A stretch of DNA of 57,095 nucleotides from Nocardiopsis xinjiangensis YIM 90004. GTDB lineage: Bacteria > Actinomycetota > Actinomycetes > Streptosporangiales > Streptosporangiaceae. A program made the position numbers and the translations under genes. Location of the stretch: contig NZ_ANBE01000003.1 of assembly GCF_000341145.1 (NCBI RefSeq), positions 105,264 through 162,358 on the forward strand, given 5' to 3'. Below, one piece after another: positions 1-9,093 of the stretch; within the stretch, counting starts at the first letter, position 1, and each line of letters opens with the position of its first letter. Below the pieces are notes generated by a model, which searched no databases, was not told where the DNA came from, and saw only the letters and a program-made list of their open reading frames with translations.

Positions 1-846
1 ATGGTGAACCTGTTCGCGCCCTCGGAGGCAGAGGGTGATCCCGACCGGCTGTACGAGTACCGCAAGGAGCTCTCCACCGAGGCCGAGCGCCAGGGGGTCC
101 CCGTCGGTGAACCCGAGCACGACGACGATGACTGGGCGGCCAAACTGGACCTGCTCGTCCGTGACCCGGTACCGATGGTGAGCTTCACCTTCGGTTGCCC
201 GGAACCGGCGGTCCTGTCGCGGTTGCGTGAGGCAGGGTCGGCGACGGTGGTGACGGTGACGACCGTGGCGGAAGCCTGCATCGCCGTCGGCCGCGGCGCC
301 GACGCCCTGTGCGTACAGGGTGTGGAGGCCGGCGGGCACCGGGCCACGTTCGACCCCCTGCGCGGCCACGATCGCCCTCTGTTGGAGCTGCTGCCGGAGG
401 TGATCGCGACCGTGGGCGTGCCGGTGATCGGTTCGGGCGGGGTGATGAACGGCCGGGACGTGGCCGCGGTGCTGGACACGGGTGCGGTGGCGGCGCAATT
501 GGGAACGGCGTTCGTGCGCTGCCCGGAGAGCGGTGCCCAGCCGGCCCACAAGCTCGCCCTGGGCAACCCGGACTTCACCGAGACGGCGTTGACCTGGGCT
601 TTCACCGGGCGACCGGCCCGGGGGCTGGTCAACCGGTTCATCGGCGAGCACCTGGGCGCGCCCTTCGCATACCCGGAGATCCACCACATGACCAAGCCGT
701 TGCGTGCGGCCGCCGCGAAGGCGGAGGACAGCGGGGGTATGGCGTTGTGGGCCGGACGCGGGTGGCGCAAGTCCCGGGACCTGCCCGCGGCCGATCTCGT
801 GGAGCGGTTGCGCGTGGAGGCCTCCGAGGCGGGGGTGCGGGTCTGA
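1..846 (+). CDS. Nitronate monooxygenase / 2-nitropropane dioxygenase family (5'-truncated by window edge)
   Basis: FMN-dependent TIM-barrel oxidoreductase that would oxidise alkyl nitronates. The visible part holds the family's glycine-rich segments: CVQGVEAGGHRAT (about residues 104-116), where the His sits in the active site of the class, and VPVIGSGGVMNGRDVAA (about 140-156), the FMN-phosphate loop. The ATG at position 1 reads MVNLFAPS, which matches an internal strand of the barrel, so about 50-80 N-terminal residues lie outside the window. Family members are usually 330-370 aa; 281 are visible. The stop is at 844-846. The next gene in the same direction starts 161 bp downstream. Confidence 0.85.
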   Translation: MVNLFAPSEAEGDPDRLYEYRKELSTEAERQGVPVGEPEHDDDDWAAKLDLLVRDPVPMVSFTFGCPEPAVLSRLREAGSATVVTVTTVAEACIAVGRGADALCVQGVEAGGHRATFDPLRGHDRPLLELLPEVIATVGVPVIGSGGVMNGRDVAAVLDTGAVAAQLGTAFVRCPESGAQPAHKLALGNPDFTETALTWAFTGRPARGLVNRFIGEHLGAPFAYPEIHHMTKPLRAAAAKAEDSGGMALWAGRGWRKSRDLPAADLVERLRVEASEAGVRV

Positions 847-1007
847 GTCGGCGCGAGGCGGGGAGACGGCCCGTTCGGAGGCCGCCGGTCGACGGAACCG
901 GGCACTTACTTCTTGGTGGCACCGTCCACCTACTGCTTGGTAACAAATAGGGATCGAGGCAGACACTGCCATGGCATGTGTGACCCAAGGCACCTTAAAG
1001 TTCCGCC

Positions 1008-3527
1008 ATGGGTGTTCTGCGCAAGACTGTCCTTTTTCGCGTGCTTTTGGGTCTCCTCGCCACGGTCATCGTTCTGGCCCTGATCGCCGCACTCCTGAGC
1101 GTGTGGGCGGTGCGCCGCCCGTTCCCACAGACCTCCGGCGAGATCGATCTGCCCGGCCTGCACTCCCAGGTCGACGTCGTACGCGACGAGCACGGCGTCA
1201 CGAACCTGTACGCCGACCACGCCCACGACCTGTTCATGGCTCAAGGGTTCACCCACGCGCAGGACCGGTTCTGGGAGATGGACTTCCGCCGCCACGTCAC
1301 GGCCGGACGCGTGTCCGAGCTGTTCGGACCCGAGCAGGCCGAGACCGACGTGTTCCTGCGGACCATGGGCTGGCGCCACGTCGCCGAGCAGGAGTACGAG
1401 CTGCTCGACGAGGACAGCCGCGCCCACCTGGACGCCTACGCCGACGGGGTCAACGCCTGGCTGGAGCAGAACGGTGGCGCCTCGGCCTCCCTCGAGCACA
1501 GCCTCCTGACCGTCATGAACGGCGGACACGAGATCGAACCCTGGCAGCCCGCCGACAGTCTCGCCTGGCTCAAGGCCATGGCCTGGGACCTCAGCGGCAA
1601 CATGAGCGAGGAGACCGAGCGCGGGCGCCTGCTCGCCGCCGGCTTCGACGAGGAGCAGATCGACGAGCTCTACCCGCCTTACCCCTTCGAGGAACACACC
1701 CCCACGACCGTGACCGAGGAGCACACGGCCCCCGAGACCGACCCCTCGCCCGAGGAGGACGCCCGCCGCGCACCCGGTCCAGGCGACGGGGAGGACGCCC
1801 TGGAACGGGTCTCGGACTCCGTCGGCGCGGTCCCCGACCTCCTCGGCCCCAGCAGCAGCGCCGACCTGGGTTCCAACGCCTGGGCCGTCTCGGGTGAACA
1901 CACCGAGTCCGGTGAGCCCCTGCTCGCCAACGACCCCCACCTGGGCGCTTCGATGCCCTCGACCTGGTACCAGATGGGGCTGCACTGCACGGAACTGACC
2001 GAGGAATGCCCCTACGACGTGTCCGGGTTCGGTTTCTCCGGGCTGCCCGGCGTGGTCATCGGCCAGAACGAGTCCATCGCCTGGGGCTTCACCAACCTCT
2101 ACCCCGACGTCATGGACCTGTACGTGGAGGACGTCGACGGCGACACCCACCGCTACGGGGACGAGTGGCTACCCGTCGAGACCCGGGAGGAGACGGTGCG
2201 GGTCCAGGGCGGCGAGGACATCGACTTCACCGTCCGCAGCACGGTCAACGGCCCGATCGTCTCCGACGCACAGGCCGGCGCCGGCCAGCGCGAGGCCGGA
2301 CAGGGACAGGACGGCGGCTCCGGCGACGTCTCCCTGCGGTGGACGGCCCTGGAACCCGGCGGCACCGCCGACGCGATCTTCGCCATGAACCGGGCCCGCG
2401 GCTGGGACGACTTCCGCGACGCGGCGCGTTCCTTCGAGGTGCCCTCGCAGAACCTCGTCTACGCCGACGGGGAAGGCAACATCGGCTACCAGGCGCCCGG
2501 CAACGTCCCGGTACGCGGCGAGGGCGACGGGCGTTTCCCCGCTCCCGGCTGGGACCCCGACCACGCCTGGGAGGAATACCTGCCCTTCGAGGAACTGCCG
2601 AGTGTGCTCAACCCCGGATCGGGGCTGGTGATCACCGCGAACCAGGCCTCTGTGGACGACGAGTACGCGCACATGCTCACCGACGACTGGGACTACGGAT
2701 ACCGGGGCCAGCGCATCAACGACCTGGCCGAGGAGGCCATCGCCGACGGGCCGGTCGGGGTGCAGGACATGGAGCGCATGCACATGGACTCCTACCACCT
2801 GGCCGCCGAGCCCCTCGTCCCGCACCTGCTGGACGCCGACGTCGACGGGGTCACGGCGCAGGCCCAGGAGCAGCTCGCCGGCTGGGACCTGTACACCGAA
2901 GCCGACTCCGCCGGCGCCGCGTTCTACCAAGCCACGTGGCGCCACCTGCTGCCGACGCTGTTCGACGAGCTCGACCCGGTCGGCATGAGCGACAGCTCAC
3001 GCGGCATGTACGTGGTCAACAGCCTGCTCGAGGACCCCGACTCCCCCTGGTGGGAGGGCGAGGACGCCGACGGGCGCGAAGAGGTCCTGGCCGCATCGAT
3101 GGACGCGGCCGCCGACGAACTCGTGGAACTGCTCGGCGACGACCCGTCCGCATGGCGCTGGGGCGACCTGCACACCCTCACCGCCACCCACGAGTCCTTC
3201 GGCACCTCGGGGATCCCGGCCGTGGAGCGCCTGTTCAACCGCGGCCCGGTGGAGAGTTCGGGCGGGGGGAGCATCGTCAACGCCACCGGGTGGGACGCCT
3301 CGGAGGGGTTCGGCATCGTGAGCGTGCCGTCGATGCGCATGGTCGTGGACCTGTCGGACCGGGACGCCTCCACCTGGGTGAACCTGACCGGCAATTCCGG
3401 GCACGCCTTCCACGGCAACTACGACGACCAGCTCGACCTCTGGAGCGCGGGCGAGACCCTGCCGTGGGCGGTCTCGGAGGAGGCCGTGCGCGAGTCCGTC
3501 GACGACGAACTGGCCCTGGTGCCGTGA
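1008..3527 (+). CDS. Penicillin acylase family protein, membrane-anchored
   Basis: An 839-aa Ntn hydrolase of the penicillin/cephalosporin/acyl-homoserine-lactone acylase family. These cleave an amide bond after autocatalytic splitting into alpha and beta chains. A single hydrophobic segment at about residues 9-35 follows a short basic start, so it is probably anchored outside the membrane. The beta chain should begin at Ser289 in LGSNAWAVSG, where Ser-Asn-x-Trp is the expected nucleophile context. NDPHLG and the downstream acylase blocks follow. An acidic, Pro-rich stretch just before Ser289 (about 235-285) is the likely linker peptide. The substrate cannot be told from sequence. A strong hairpin follows the stop. 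Confidence 0.88.
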   Translation: MGVLRKTVLFRVLLGLLATVIVLALIAALLSVWAVRRPFPQTSGEIDLPGLHSQVDVVRDEHGVTNLYADHAHDLFMAQGFTHAQDRFWEMDFRRHVTAGRVSELFGPEQAETDVFLRTMGWRHVAEQEYELLDEDSRAHLDAYADGVNAWLEQNGGASASLEHSLLTVMNGGHEIEPWQPADSLAWLKAMAWDLSGNMSEETERGRLLAAGFDEEQIDELYPPYPFEEHTPTTVTEEHTAPETDPSPEEDARRAPGPGDGEDALERVSDSVGAVPDLLGPSSSADLGSNAWAVSGEHTESGEPLLANDPHLGASMPSTWYQMGLHCTELTEECPYDVSGFGFSGLPGVVIGQNESIAWGFTNLYPDVMDLYVEDVDGDTHRYGDEWLPVETREETVRVQGGEDIDFTVRSTVNGPIVSDAQAGAGQREAGQGQDGGSGDVSLRWTALEPGGTADAIFAMNRARGWDDFRDAARSFEVPSQNLVYADGEGNIGYQAPGNVPVRGEGDGRFPAPGWDPDHAWEEYLPFEELPSVLNPGSGLVITANQASVDDEYAHMLTDDWDYGYRGQRINDLAEEAIADGPVGVQDMERMHMDSYHLAAEPLVPHLLDADVDGVTAQAQEQLAGWDLYTEADSAGAAFYQATWRHLLPTLFDELDPVGMSDSSRGMYVVNSLLEDPDSPWWEGEDADGREEVLAASMDAAADELVELLGDDPSAWRWGDLHTLTATHESFGTSGIPAVERLFNRGPVESSGGGSIVNATGWDASEGFGIVSVPSMRMVVDLSDRDASTWVNLTGNSGHAFHGNYDDQLDLWSAGETLPWAVSEEAVRESVDDELALVP

Positions 3528-3529
3528 AC

Positions 3530-3572
3530 GTGCGGGGCGGGGCCCTGCCCCCCGCAGGGCCCCGCCCCGCAC
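3530..3572. terminator. Perfect GC-rich hairpin between convergent genes
   Basis: A perfect 19-bp inverted repeat (3530-3548 and 3554-3572) around a CCCCC loop, beginning 2 bp after the acylase stop. It lies between convergent genes and has no T-tract on either side. It is probably a bidirectional terminator or RNA 3'-end stabiliser, as is common in high-GC actinomycetes. Confidence 0.75.
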
Positions 3573-3599
3573 CTCACCAGCGGTTCGCGGCGGCCGACC

Positions 3600-4475
3600 T
3601 CAGAGCGGGAAGGAAGCCCCCGTCAGTTCCTCCGACAGCTCCCAGAGGCGTTCGGCCGCCACGGGGTCCTTCGCGGCGGCGCTGCGCTCGGAGTAGGTGG
3701 GCGCGCCCCGCATCCCGAAGAGGCCGCCCGGTCCGGCGTACCCGGCTCCGTCCATCTCCTGGGTGGCGGCGAAGACCGTGGGCAACGCACCGGCCCAGGC
3801 GCTCTGGGCGATGAGGCCGTTACCGAGCATCGCCATCTTGCGCGAGAAGGGGTCGGCGCCGTGGCTCTGCAGGTTCGTGGCGGCGTAACCCGGGTGGGCG
3901 GCGACCGACAGCACAGATGATCCGGCCGCCTCCAGCCGACGCTGCAGTTCCAGGGTGAACAACAGGTTGGCCAGCTTGGACTGCCCGTAGGCCCGGTAAG
4001 GGGAGTAGCCCTGCTCGAGATGGACGTCATCGAAGTCGATGCCCGCCGCCGTGCGGTGCAGGCCCGAGGACAGAGTGACCACGCGCCCGGTCACGTGCTC
4101 CAACAGCAGATTGGTGAGGGCGAAGTGGCCCAGGTGGTTGACGCCGAACTGGATCTCGAACCCGTCGGCGGTACGTCCCTCGGCCACCGCCATGACACCC
4201 GCGTTGTTGATGAGCAGTTCGATGTCGCCCGTCCACGCCTCGGCGAAGGCACGCACGGACTTCAGGTCGCCGAGGTCGAGACGGCGCACCTCGGGGTCGC
4301 CGGGGATCTGCCGGGCCGCCTCCCGGCCCTTGTCCTCATTGCGCACGGCGAGCACGACGCGTGCGCCCCGGGCTCCGAGCATGCGGGCGGTCTCCAGACC
4401 GAGGCCGCTGTTGGCGCCGGTGATCACGACCGTGCGGCCGGTCAGGTCGGGGAGGGAAACGGCTGTGGTCTGCAT
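3600..4475 (-). CDS. Short-chain dehydrogenase/reductase (SDR), retinol-dehydrogenase-like
   Basis: A 291-aa Rossmann-fold oxidoreductase. It shows TGANSGLG (residues 19-26, cofactor loop), NNAG (90-93), the Ser pair at 136-137 and YxxxK with Tyr163 and Lys167, so the catalytic set is complete. Arg in VLAVRN after strand 2 suggests NADP(H). The start is the ATG at 4473-4475 (MQTTAVSLPDLTGR). The frame stays open upstream, but that part is low-complexity and overlaps the divergent tetR. Overall it resembles the retinol-dehydrogenase/WW-oxidoreductase-like SDRs of actinomycetes. It probably shares its promoter region and regulator with tetR, 80 bp away. Confidence 0.88.
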   Translation of the reverse strand: MQTTAVSLPDLTGRTVVITGANSGLGLETARMLGARGARVVLAVRNEDKGREAARQIPGDPEVRRLDLGDLKSVRAFAEAWTGDIELLINNAGVMAVAEGRTADGFEIQFGVNHLGHFALTNLLLEHVTGRVVTLSSGLHRTAAGIDFDDVHLEQGYSPYRAYGQSKLANLLFTLELQRRLEAAGSSVLSVAAHPGYAATNLQSHGADPFSRKMAMLGNGLIAQSAWAGALPTVFAATQEMDGAGYAGPGGLFGMRGAPTYSERSAAAKDPVAAERLWELSEELTGASFPL

Positions 4476-4503
4476 GCCCACAACGTAGGCACGGCCCGGA
4501 GAA

Positions 4504-4518
4504 GTTGTCAATGACAAC
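4504..4518. promoter_or_regulatory. Inverted repeat, putative TetR operator between divergent SDR and tetR
   Basis: GTTGTCA-A-TGACAAC is a perfect 7-1-7 palindrome in the 80-bp divergent gap, 37 bp before the tetR start. Each arm contains a TTGTCA that resembles a -35 element on its own strand. Divergent TetR/SDR pairs are often autoregulated from a single such site; that role is inferred here. Confidence 0.55.
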
Positions 4519-4555
4519 AATGATGGCAGCGTATACATCGGGCTATGCTGGGGCC

Positions 4556-5140
4556 ATGTCCCACCGCCCCTACCACCACGGAGACCTGCGCGCCGCCCTG
4601 CTCGACGGCGCCGAGCGAGCCCTCGCCGAGCAGGGACCCGACGCGCTGTCCCTGCGTGAGCTCGCCCGACGGGCGGGGGTGAGCCACGCGGCCCCGGGAC
4701 GCCACTTCCGCGGCAAGAACCATCTCCTGGACACCTTGGCCCTGACCGGGTTCGAGCGCCTGGACACCCGGCTCGGCGAGGCCGTCGAGGAACCCGGCGA
4801 CCCACGGTCCCGCCTCCTCGCCCTCGCCCGGGTCTACGTCGGCTTCGCCCTCGACCACCCCGCGCTGCTGGAACTGATGTACGCGCGCAAACACGCCCCC
4901 TCACGCCCCGACGAGCTCACCACCGCCGTCGGGCGCCTGGTGGAGACGGTGCTGCACCCCGTCACCGAGGGCCAGGAGGAGGGTTCGATCGCACCCGGCG
5001 ACCCGGGCACGATCGCGCTCACCGTCGCCGCGACCCTGCACGGGCTCACGTCCTACGCCGACGCCGACTCGCTCCGGGAACTGGAAGGCCATCTCCCCGC
5101 CGTCGTCGACCTCCTCATGACCGGCCTGCTCCCCCGCTGA
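4556..5140 (+). CDS. TetR/AcrR family transcriptional regulator
   Basis: A 194-aa one-component repressor. It has the N-terminal HTH (YHHGDLRAALLDGAERALAE, then SLRELARRAGVSHAAPGRHF) and a TetR_C-like ligand domain. The recognition helix has the Sxxx(Y/F)RHF form. The start is placed at the ATG at 4556 (MSHRPYHHGDLR), where homology begins. In-frame ATGs from 4505 would overlap the palindrome and probably lie in the promoter. It is divergent from the SDR gene and probably represses it. The inducer is unknown. Confidence 0.9.
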   Translation: MSHRPYHHGDLRAALLDGAERALAEQGPDALSLRELARRAGVSHAAPGRHFRGKNHLLDTLALTGFERLDTRLGEAVEEPGDPRSRLLALARVYVGFALDHPALLELMYARKHAPSRPDELTTAVGRLVETVLHPVTEGQEEGSIAPGDPGTIALTVAATLHGLTSYADADSLRELEGHLPAVVDLLMTGLLPR

Positions 5141-5267
5141 GATCTCTCATGCCCTCCTTCTGCTCGGTCAGAGGAGCTCTCGCGCCCGCACAGGGCCCGT
5201 TTCGGCGCGCGGGATCTCCGGGTAGATCCCGGTTGCCACCGACAGGTCCGTTTCGAACGGGGGAACC

Positions 5268-5462
5268 ATGCGCGCACACGTCGGCGATCTCGTGCACATG
5301 CACGGCGCCAGCAGCAGCGACGGCCAGCGGACAGGAGAGATCGTGGAGGTGCGGGGCGCCCACGACGGCCCTCCGTACCTGGTGCGATTCCCCGACGGCG
5401 AGGAGATGGTGACCTACCCGGGACCCGAGACCGTGGTGGAGTCCCGGTCCTCCGCGGAGTGA
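5268..5462 (+). CDS. DUF1918 domain protein
   Basis: A 64-aa basic/acidic protein matching the DUF1918 pattern: MRAHVGDLVHMHG near the start, a central GEIVEVRG and a Pxx(V/L)RFxDG motif. These small beta-barrel (SH3-like) proteins are widespread in actinomycetes and have no proven function. The gene stands alone with its own purine-rich leader (GGGGGAACC before ATG) and is followed by a strong hairpin. Confidence 0.82.
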   Translation: MRAHVGDLVHMHGASSSDGQRTGEIVEVRGAHDGPPYLVRFPDGEEMVTYPGPETVVESRSSAE

Positions 5463-5474
5463 CCCGCGCACGAC

Positions 5475-5505
5475 GAGGGGGTGACGGATCGGACGTCACC
5501 CCCTC
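5475..5505. terminator. Hairpin terminator between convergent DUF1918 and oxidoreductase genes
   Basis: A perfect 12-bp stem, GAGGGGGTGACG paired with CGTCACCCCCTC, around a 7-nt loop. On the plus strand it is followed by CTTGTGTG. It sits in the 61-bp gap between two converging genes and probably serves both. Confidence 0.75.
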
Positions 5506-5523
5506 CTTGTGTGCGGACCGGCC

Positions 5524-6474
5524 TCAGCCGATGGTCAGCACCAACTTCCCGGTGGTCCGGCCGCGCTCGCCGACCTCGTGCGCACGCGCGGCCTGCGCGA
5601 GCGGGAAGGTCTCGGCGATGGCGGGCCGCAGCGCGCCCCGCGCCACGAGGGCGGCGATGGAGCGCATGCCCTGGTGGTCGTGTTCCACCAGCATGTTCAC
5701 CACCCGCGAGCCCTGCGCCTCGGCCCGGGCGACCGCGTCCGGGGCCTCGAGGGGCAGCAGGCTCACGACGGTGCCGCCGGGGCGCAGCGCGCGTACCGAC
5801 GTCTCGATCTGCTCGGCCCCGCCGACGGTGTCCAGCACCACGTCGACGCCCTGGGCGGCCTCACCGACGTCGGTGGCCCGGTAGTCGATCACCTCGTCGG
5901 CGCCGAGGGAACGCACGAACTCGTGCTTGGGCTCGCTGGCCGTGCCGATGACGTGGGCACCGCGGGCCTTGGCGAGTTGCACGGCCAGGTGGCCCACACC
6001 GCCGGCGGCCGCGTGCACCAGGACCCGGTCCCCGTCCCCGACCCCGGCGGTGTCGACCAGGGCCTGCCAGGCGGTCAGCGCCGCGAGCGGCACCGCACCG
6101 GCCGTGACGTGGTCGACCTCGGAGGGTTTGAACGCGAAGGCACGCGTGGGCCCCACGACGTACTCGGCGTGGGTTCCGGCCCCGAAGGGGTAGGGCACCA
6201 TCCCGAAGACCTCGTCGCCGCGCTGGAAGAGGGTCGTGCCGAACCCGACCTCGTCGACCACGCCGGAGACGTCCCAGCCCAGCACGAACGGCGGCTCCCC
6301 GAGGAACAGGCCGGACTCGCGGTGCTTCCAGTCGGTGGGGTTGACGCCCGCGGCGTGGGCGCGCACCCGGATCTGGCCCGGGCCCGGCTTCGGCACGGGC
6401 AGTTCCTGCTCCTTCAGGACCTCCGGGGTCCCGAGGGTCTCCTGCCTGATGGCTCTCATGGTGTGGCTCGTCAT
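5524..6474 (-). CDS. NADP-dependent quinone/zinc-less alcohol dehydrogenase-type oxidoreductase (MDR superfamily)
   Basis: A 316-aa medium-chain dehydrogenase/reductase. The N-terminal GroES-like half (AAGVNPTDWKHRESG, PFVLGWDVSGVV) lacks the catalytic zinc Cys, as in the quinone-oxidoreductase branch. The nucleotide fold carries VLVHAAAGGVGHLAVQLAKARG (about residues 143-164). The start is the ATG at 6472-6474 (MTSHTMRAIRQ) with a G-rich stretch just upstream. The frame extends to 6582, but that segment shows no family resemblance. It is divergent from the second acylase, and no regulator is linked. Confidence 0.86.
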   Translation of the reverse strand: MTSHTMRAIRQETLGTPEVLKEQELPVPKPGPGQIRVRAHAAGVNPTDWKHRESGLFLGEPPFVLGWDVSGVVDEVGFGTTLFQRGDEVFGMVPYPFGAGTHAEYVVGPTRAFAFKPSEVDHVTAGAVPLAALTAWQALVDTAGVGDGDRVLVHAAAGGVGHLAVQLAKARGAHVIGTASEPKHEFVRSLGADEVIDYRATDVGEAAQGVDVVLDTVGGAEQIETSVRALRPGGTVVSLLPLEAPDAVARAEAQGSRVVNMLVEHDHQGMRSIAALVARGALRPAIAETFPLAQAARAHEVGERGRTTGKLVLTIG

Positions 6475-6683
6475 GCCCCCAGTCTCACACCCGGAACGGC
6501 CGATACGCGTGTTTCCCCCGGGACACGAGCGCTTCGAGGGAAAAGCCAACGGGCCGTCGCAGGTCATGAGAGCGACACGCACATCCTCGCGTCAACACGT
6601 CTCGTCACCGACGGATCGCCCATTGTAGGGTTCCTCCGTCCGCGTCCCTCCGATCCGCTCCTCCCCCGATGCAAGGACGCAGT

Positions 6684-9032
6684 ATGCGCAGACGCAGCAT
6701 CACAGCCCTGGTCTCGGCCACGATCATCGGTGTGCCCCTGGCCGGGGCCGGCGCCACCGCCGCCGAACGCGACGAACTCCACCTGCCCGGCCTGAACGGC
6801 GAGGCGACCATCGCCGTCGACTCCGCCGGGATCCCGCACATCACCGCCGACGACAACGAGGACCTCTTCTACGCCCAGGGGGTCAACGCCGCCCGCGACC
6901 GGCTCTTCCAGATCGACCTGCACCGCCGTCAAGGGCTGGGCGAGCTCTCCGAGGTCCTGGGCCCGGACTTCGTGGAACGCGACCGTGCCGCGCGCCTGTT
7001 CTCGTACCGGGGCGACATGGACGAGGAGTGGGACAGCTACGGACCCGAGTCCCGCACCGCCGCCACACGCTTCGCCGAGGGCATCAACGCCTACGTCGAC
7101 TGGTTGGCGGAGCACCCCGAGCACAGGCCTCCCGAGTTCGACGAGCTCGGCTACGACCCGGCCCGCTGGGAGCCCGAGGACGTCGTCCGCATCCGCACGC
7201 ACACCCTCAGCGGGAACCTCGCGAGTGAACTCACCCGCACCCGGGTGGCCTGCGACGACGAGCTCGGCAACGCCGACCTGCTGCTGGGCATGGAACCCGA
7301 GCACACGACCTCCCTGCCCGAGGGCCTGGACCCGTGTTCGGTGCCCGGCGACGTCCTGGACACCTACAGGCTCGCCACCGGCGACGTGACCTTCGACGAC
7401 GAGGAGCAGGCGCGCCTGCCCATGGCCGCCGAGGAGGAGGTCCCCCTGACCACCAACGGGGACGAGGGCAGCAACAGCTGGACCCTCTCCCCCGACCTCA
7501 CCGACACCGACCGGCCGATCCTGGCCGGCGACCCGCACCGGCCCGTGACGGCGCCCTCCCTGCGCTACGTCGTCCACCTGTTCTCACCGGAGGTCGACGT
7601 GGTCGGCGCGGGTGAGCCGTTCCTGCCGGGTGTGGCGATGGGGCACAACGGGACGGCCGCGTACGGGCTCACGTTCCTGTCCGCCGACCAACAGGACCTG
7701 GTCTTCTACGACGTGGATCCCGACGACCCCACCCGCTACCGCCACGACGGCGCGTGGGAGGAGATGGAGGTGGTCACCGAGGAGGTGGCCCTGCCCGACG
7801 GTTCGACCGAGGAGGTGGAGCTGCGCTTCACCCGCCACGGTCCCGTCGTCGCCCAGGACGAGGAGAGCGACACCGCCTACGCCGTGCGCACCACCTGGAC
7901 CGAACCCGGAACGACCGCCTACTTCAACAGCCTGGAACTGATGTACGCCGAGGACTTCGACGAGTTCCGTTCGGTCCTGGAGGGGTGGGGCGGCCCGCCC
8001 ATGAACTACACCTACGCCGACGTCAACGGCGACATCGGGTGGGCCGCGGCCGGCCTGGTCCCCGAACGCGGCGAGGGCGACGGTCTGCTGCCCGTACCCG
8101 GGGACGGCACCCACGAGTGGGACGGGTTCATGGAGGACCTGCCGTCCGTGCACAACCCCGACGAGGGGTTCTTCTCCACCGCCAACGAGTACAACCTGCC
8201 CGAGGACCTGGGCCTGGGCTACGAGTGGGCCCCGGGTTACCGCCAGGACCGCATCACCGAAGTGCTGGACAGCGATGGGCCCGCCACCATGGAGGGTTCC
8301 GCGGAGCTGCAGAACGACGTCGTGGACCTGACCGTCCGCGAGGCGCTGCCCCTGCTCGAGGGCCTGGACGCCGAAGGACCGGCCCGCGAGGCGGCCGAGC
8401 TCCTGGAGGGCTGGGACGGCGACCACCCGGTGGATTCCGCGCAGGCGGCCCTGTACCAGACCTGGTTCCACCGCCACCTGGGTCCGGCGTTCTACGAGGC
8501 GGTCTCGCCCGAGCTGGCCTCCTTCACCGAACACACCCAGGACGCTGGCGCGCTCCTGGACGCGCTGCACCACCCCGGCGAGTGGATCGGCGGCGACGCC
8601 GAGGCGGTGCGGGACCAGGTCCTCACCGATTCCCTGGCCGCGGCGTTCGAGGACGTGTCCGGGTCTTTGGGCACCGACCCGTCGCAGTGGCGGTGGGGCG
8701 ACCTGCAGCACACCGTGTTCGAGAGCCCGGTCGGTGATGACCTGGGGCCGTTCGAGCGCCAGGGGTCCACACACACGGTGAACCGTTCCGGGATGGACCC
8801 GGCCGAGTACCGGCACAACGCCGGGGCGTCCTTCCGGATGGTCCTCGACGTCGGGGAATGGGACTCCTCCCTGGCGGTCAACGCACCCGGGCAATCCGGC
8901 GACCCGGACAGCCCGCACTACGGCGACCACGTCGACCCGTGGCGCGAGGGCGATTACGTCCCGCTCCTGTACAGCGAGGACGCGGTCGAGGCCGACACCC
9001 AGCACACGGTCGCCCTGATCCCGCAGGGCTGA
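6684..9032 (+). CDS. Penicillin acylase family protein, secreted
   Basis: A 782-aa second Ntn-hydrolase acylase. The start at 6684 has AAGGA six bases upstream, and the protein begins MRRRSITALVSATIIGVPLAGAGATAAE, a clear signal peptide with likely cleavage after ATA. An in-frame ATG at 6669 has no ribosome site. The beta-chain nucleophile is the Ser of EGSNSW (Ser263 from this start), preceded by an acidic linker. Downstream blocks AGDPHRP, YADVNGDIGWAAAG and HNPDEGFFSTANE parallel the first acylase but with clear divergence, so it is a distant paralogue. Substrates could include beta-lactams or N-acyl-homoserine lactones. Confidence 0.88.
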   Translation: MRRRSITALVSATIIGVPLAGAGATAAERDELHLPGLNGEATIAVDSAGIPHITADDNEDLFYAQGVNAARDRLFQIDLHRRQGLGELSEVLGPDFVERDRAARLFSYRGDMDEEWDSYGPESRTAATRFAEGINAYVDWLAEHPEHRPPEFDELGYDPARWEPEDVVRIRTHTLSGNLASELTRTRVACDDELGNADLLLGMEPEHTTSLPEGLDPCSVPGDVLDTYRLATGDVTFDDEEQARLPMAAEEEVPLTTNGDEGSNSWTLSPDLTDTDRPILAGDPHRPVTAPSLRYVVHLFSPEVDVVGAGEPFLPGVAMGHNGTAAYGLTFLSADQQDLVFYDVDPDDPTRYRHDGAWEEMEVVTEEVALPDGSTEEVELRFTRHGPVVAQDEESDTAYAVRTTWTEPGTTAYFNSLELMYAEDFDEFRSVLEGWGGPPMNYTYADVNGDIGWAAAGLVPERGEGDGLLPVPGDGTHEWDGFMEDLPSVHNPDEGFFSTANEYNLPEDLGLGYEWAPGYRQDRITEVLDSDGPATMEGSAELQNDVVDLTVREALPLLEGLDAEGPAREAAELLEGWDGDHPVDSAQAALYQTWFHRHLGPAFYEAVSPELASFTEHTQDAGALLDALHHPGEWIGGDAEAVRDQVLTDSLAAAFEDVSGSLGTDPSQWRWGDLQHTVFESPVGDDLGPFERQGSTHTVNRSGMDPAEYRHNAGASFRMVLDVGEWDSSLAVNAPGQSGDPDSPHYGDHVDPWREGDYVPLLYSEDAVEADTQHTVALIPQG

Positions 9033-9038
9033 CCCGGC

Positions 9039-9067
9039 GGCGGGGCCGCGGCGCGCGCGGCCCCGCC
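9039..9067 (+). terminator. GC hairpin after second acylase
   Basis: A perfect 12-bp stem (9039-9050 with 9056-9067) with a GCGCG loop, 7 bp past the acylase stop. It has no T-run. Confidence 0.65.
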
Positions 9068-9093
9068 CCGGTTCGGTCTTCAGGACATCCGGG

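Noticed and set aside
5141..5267. A 87-codon frame from 5149 overlapping the DUF1918 gene
   Set aside because: It is out of frame with DUF1918 and has no ribosome site or resemblance to any family.
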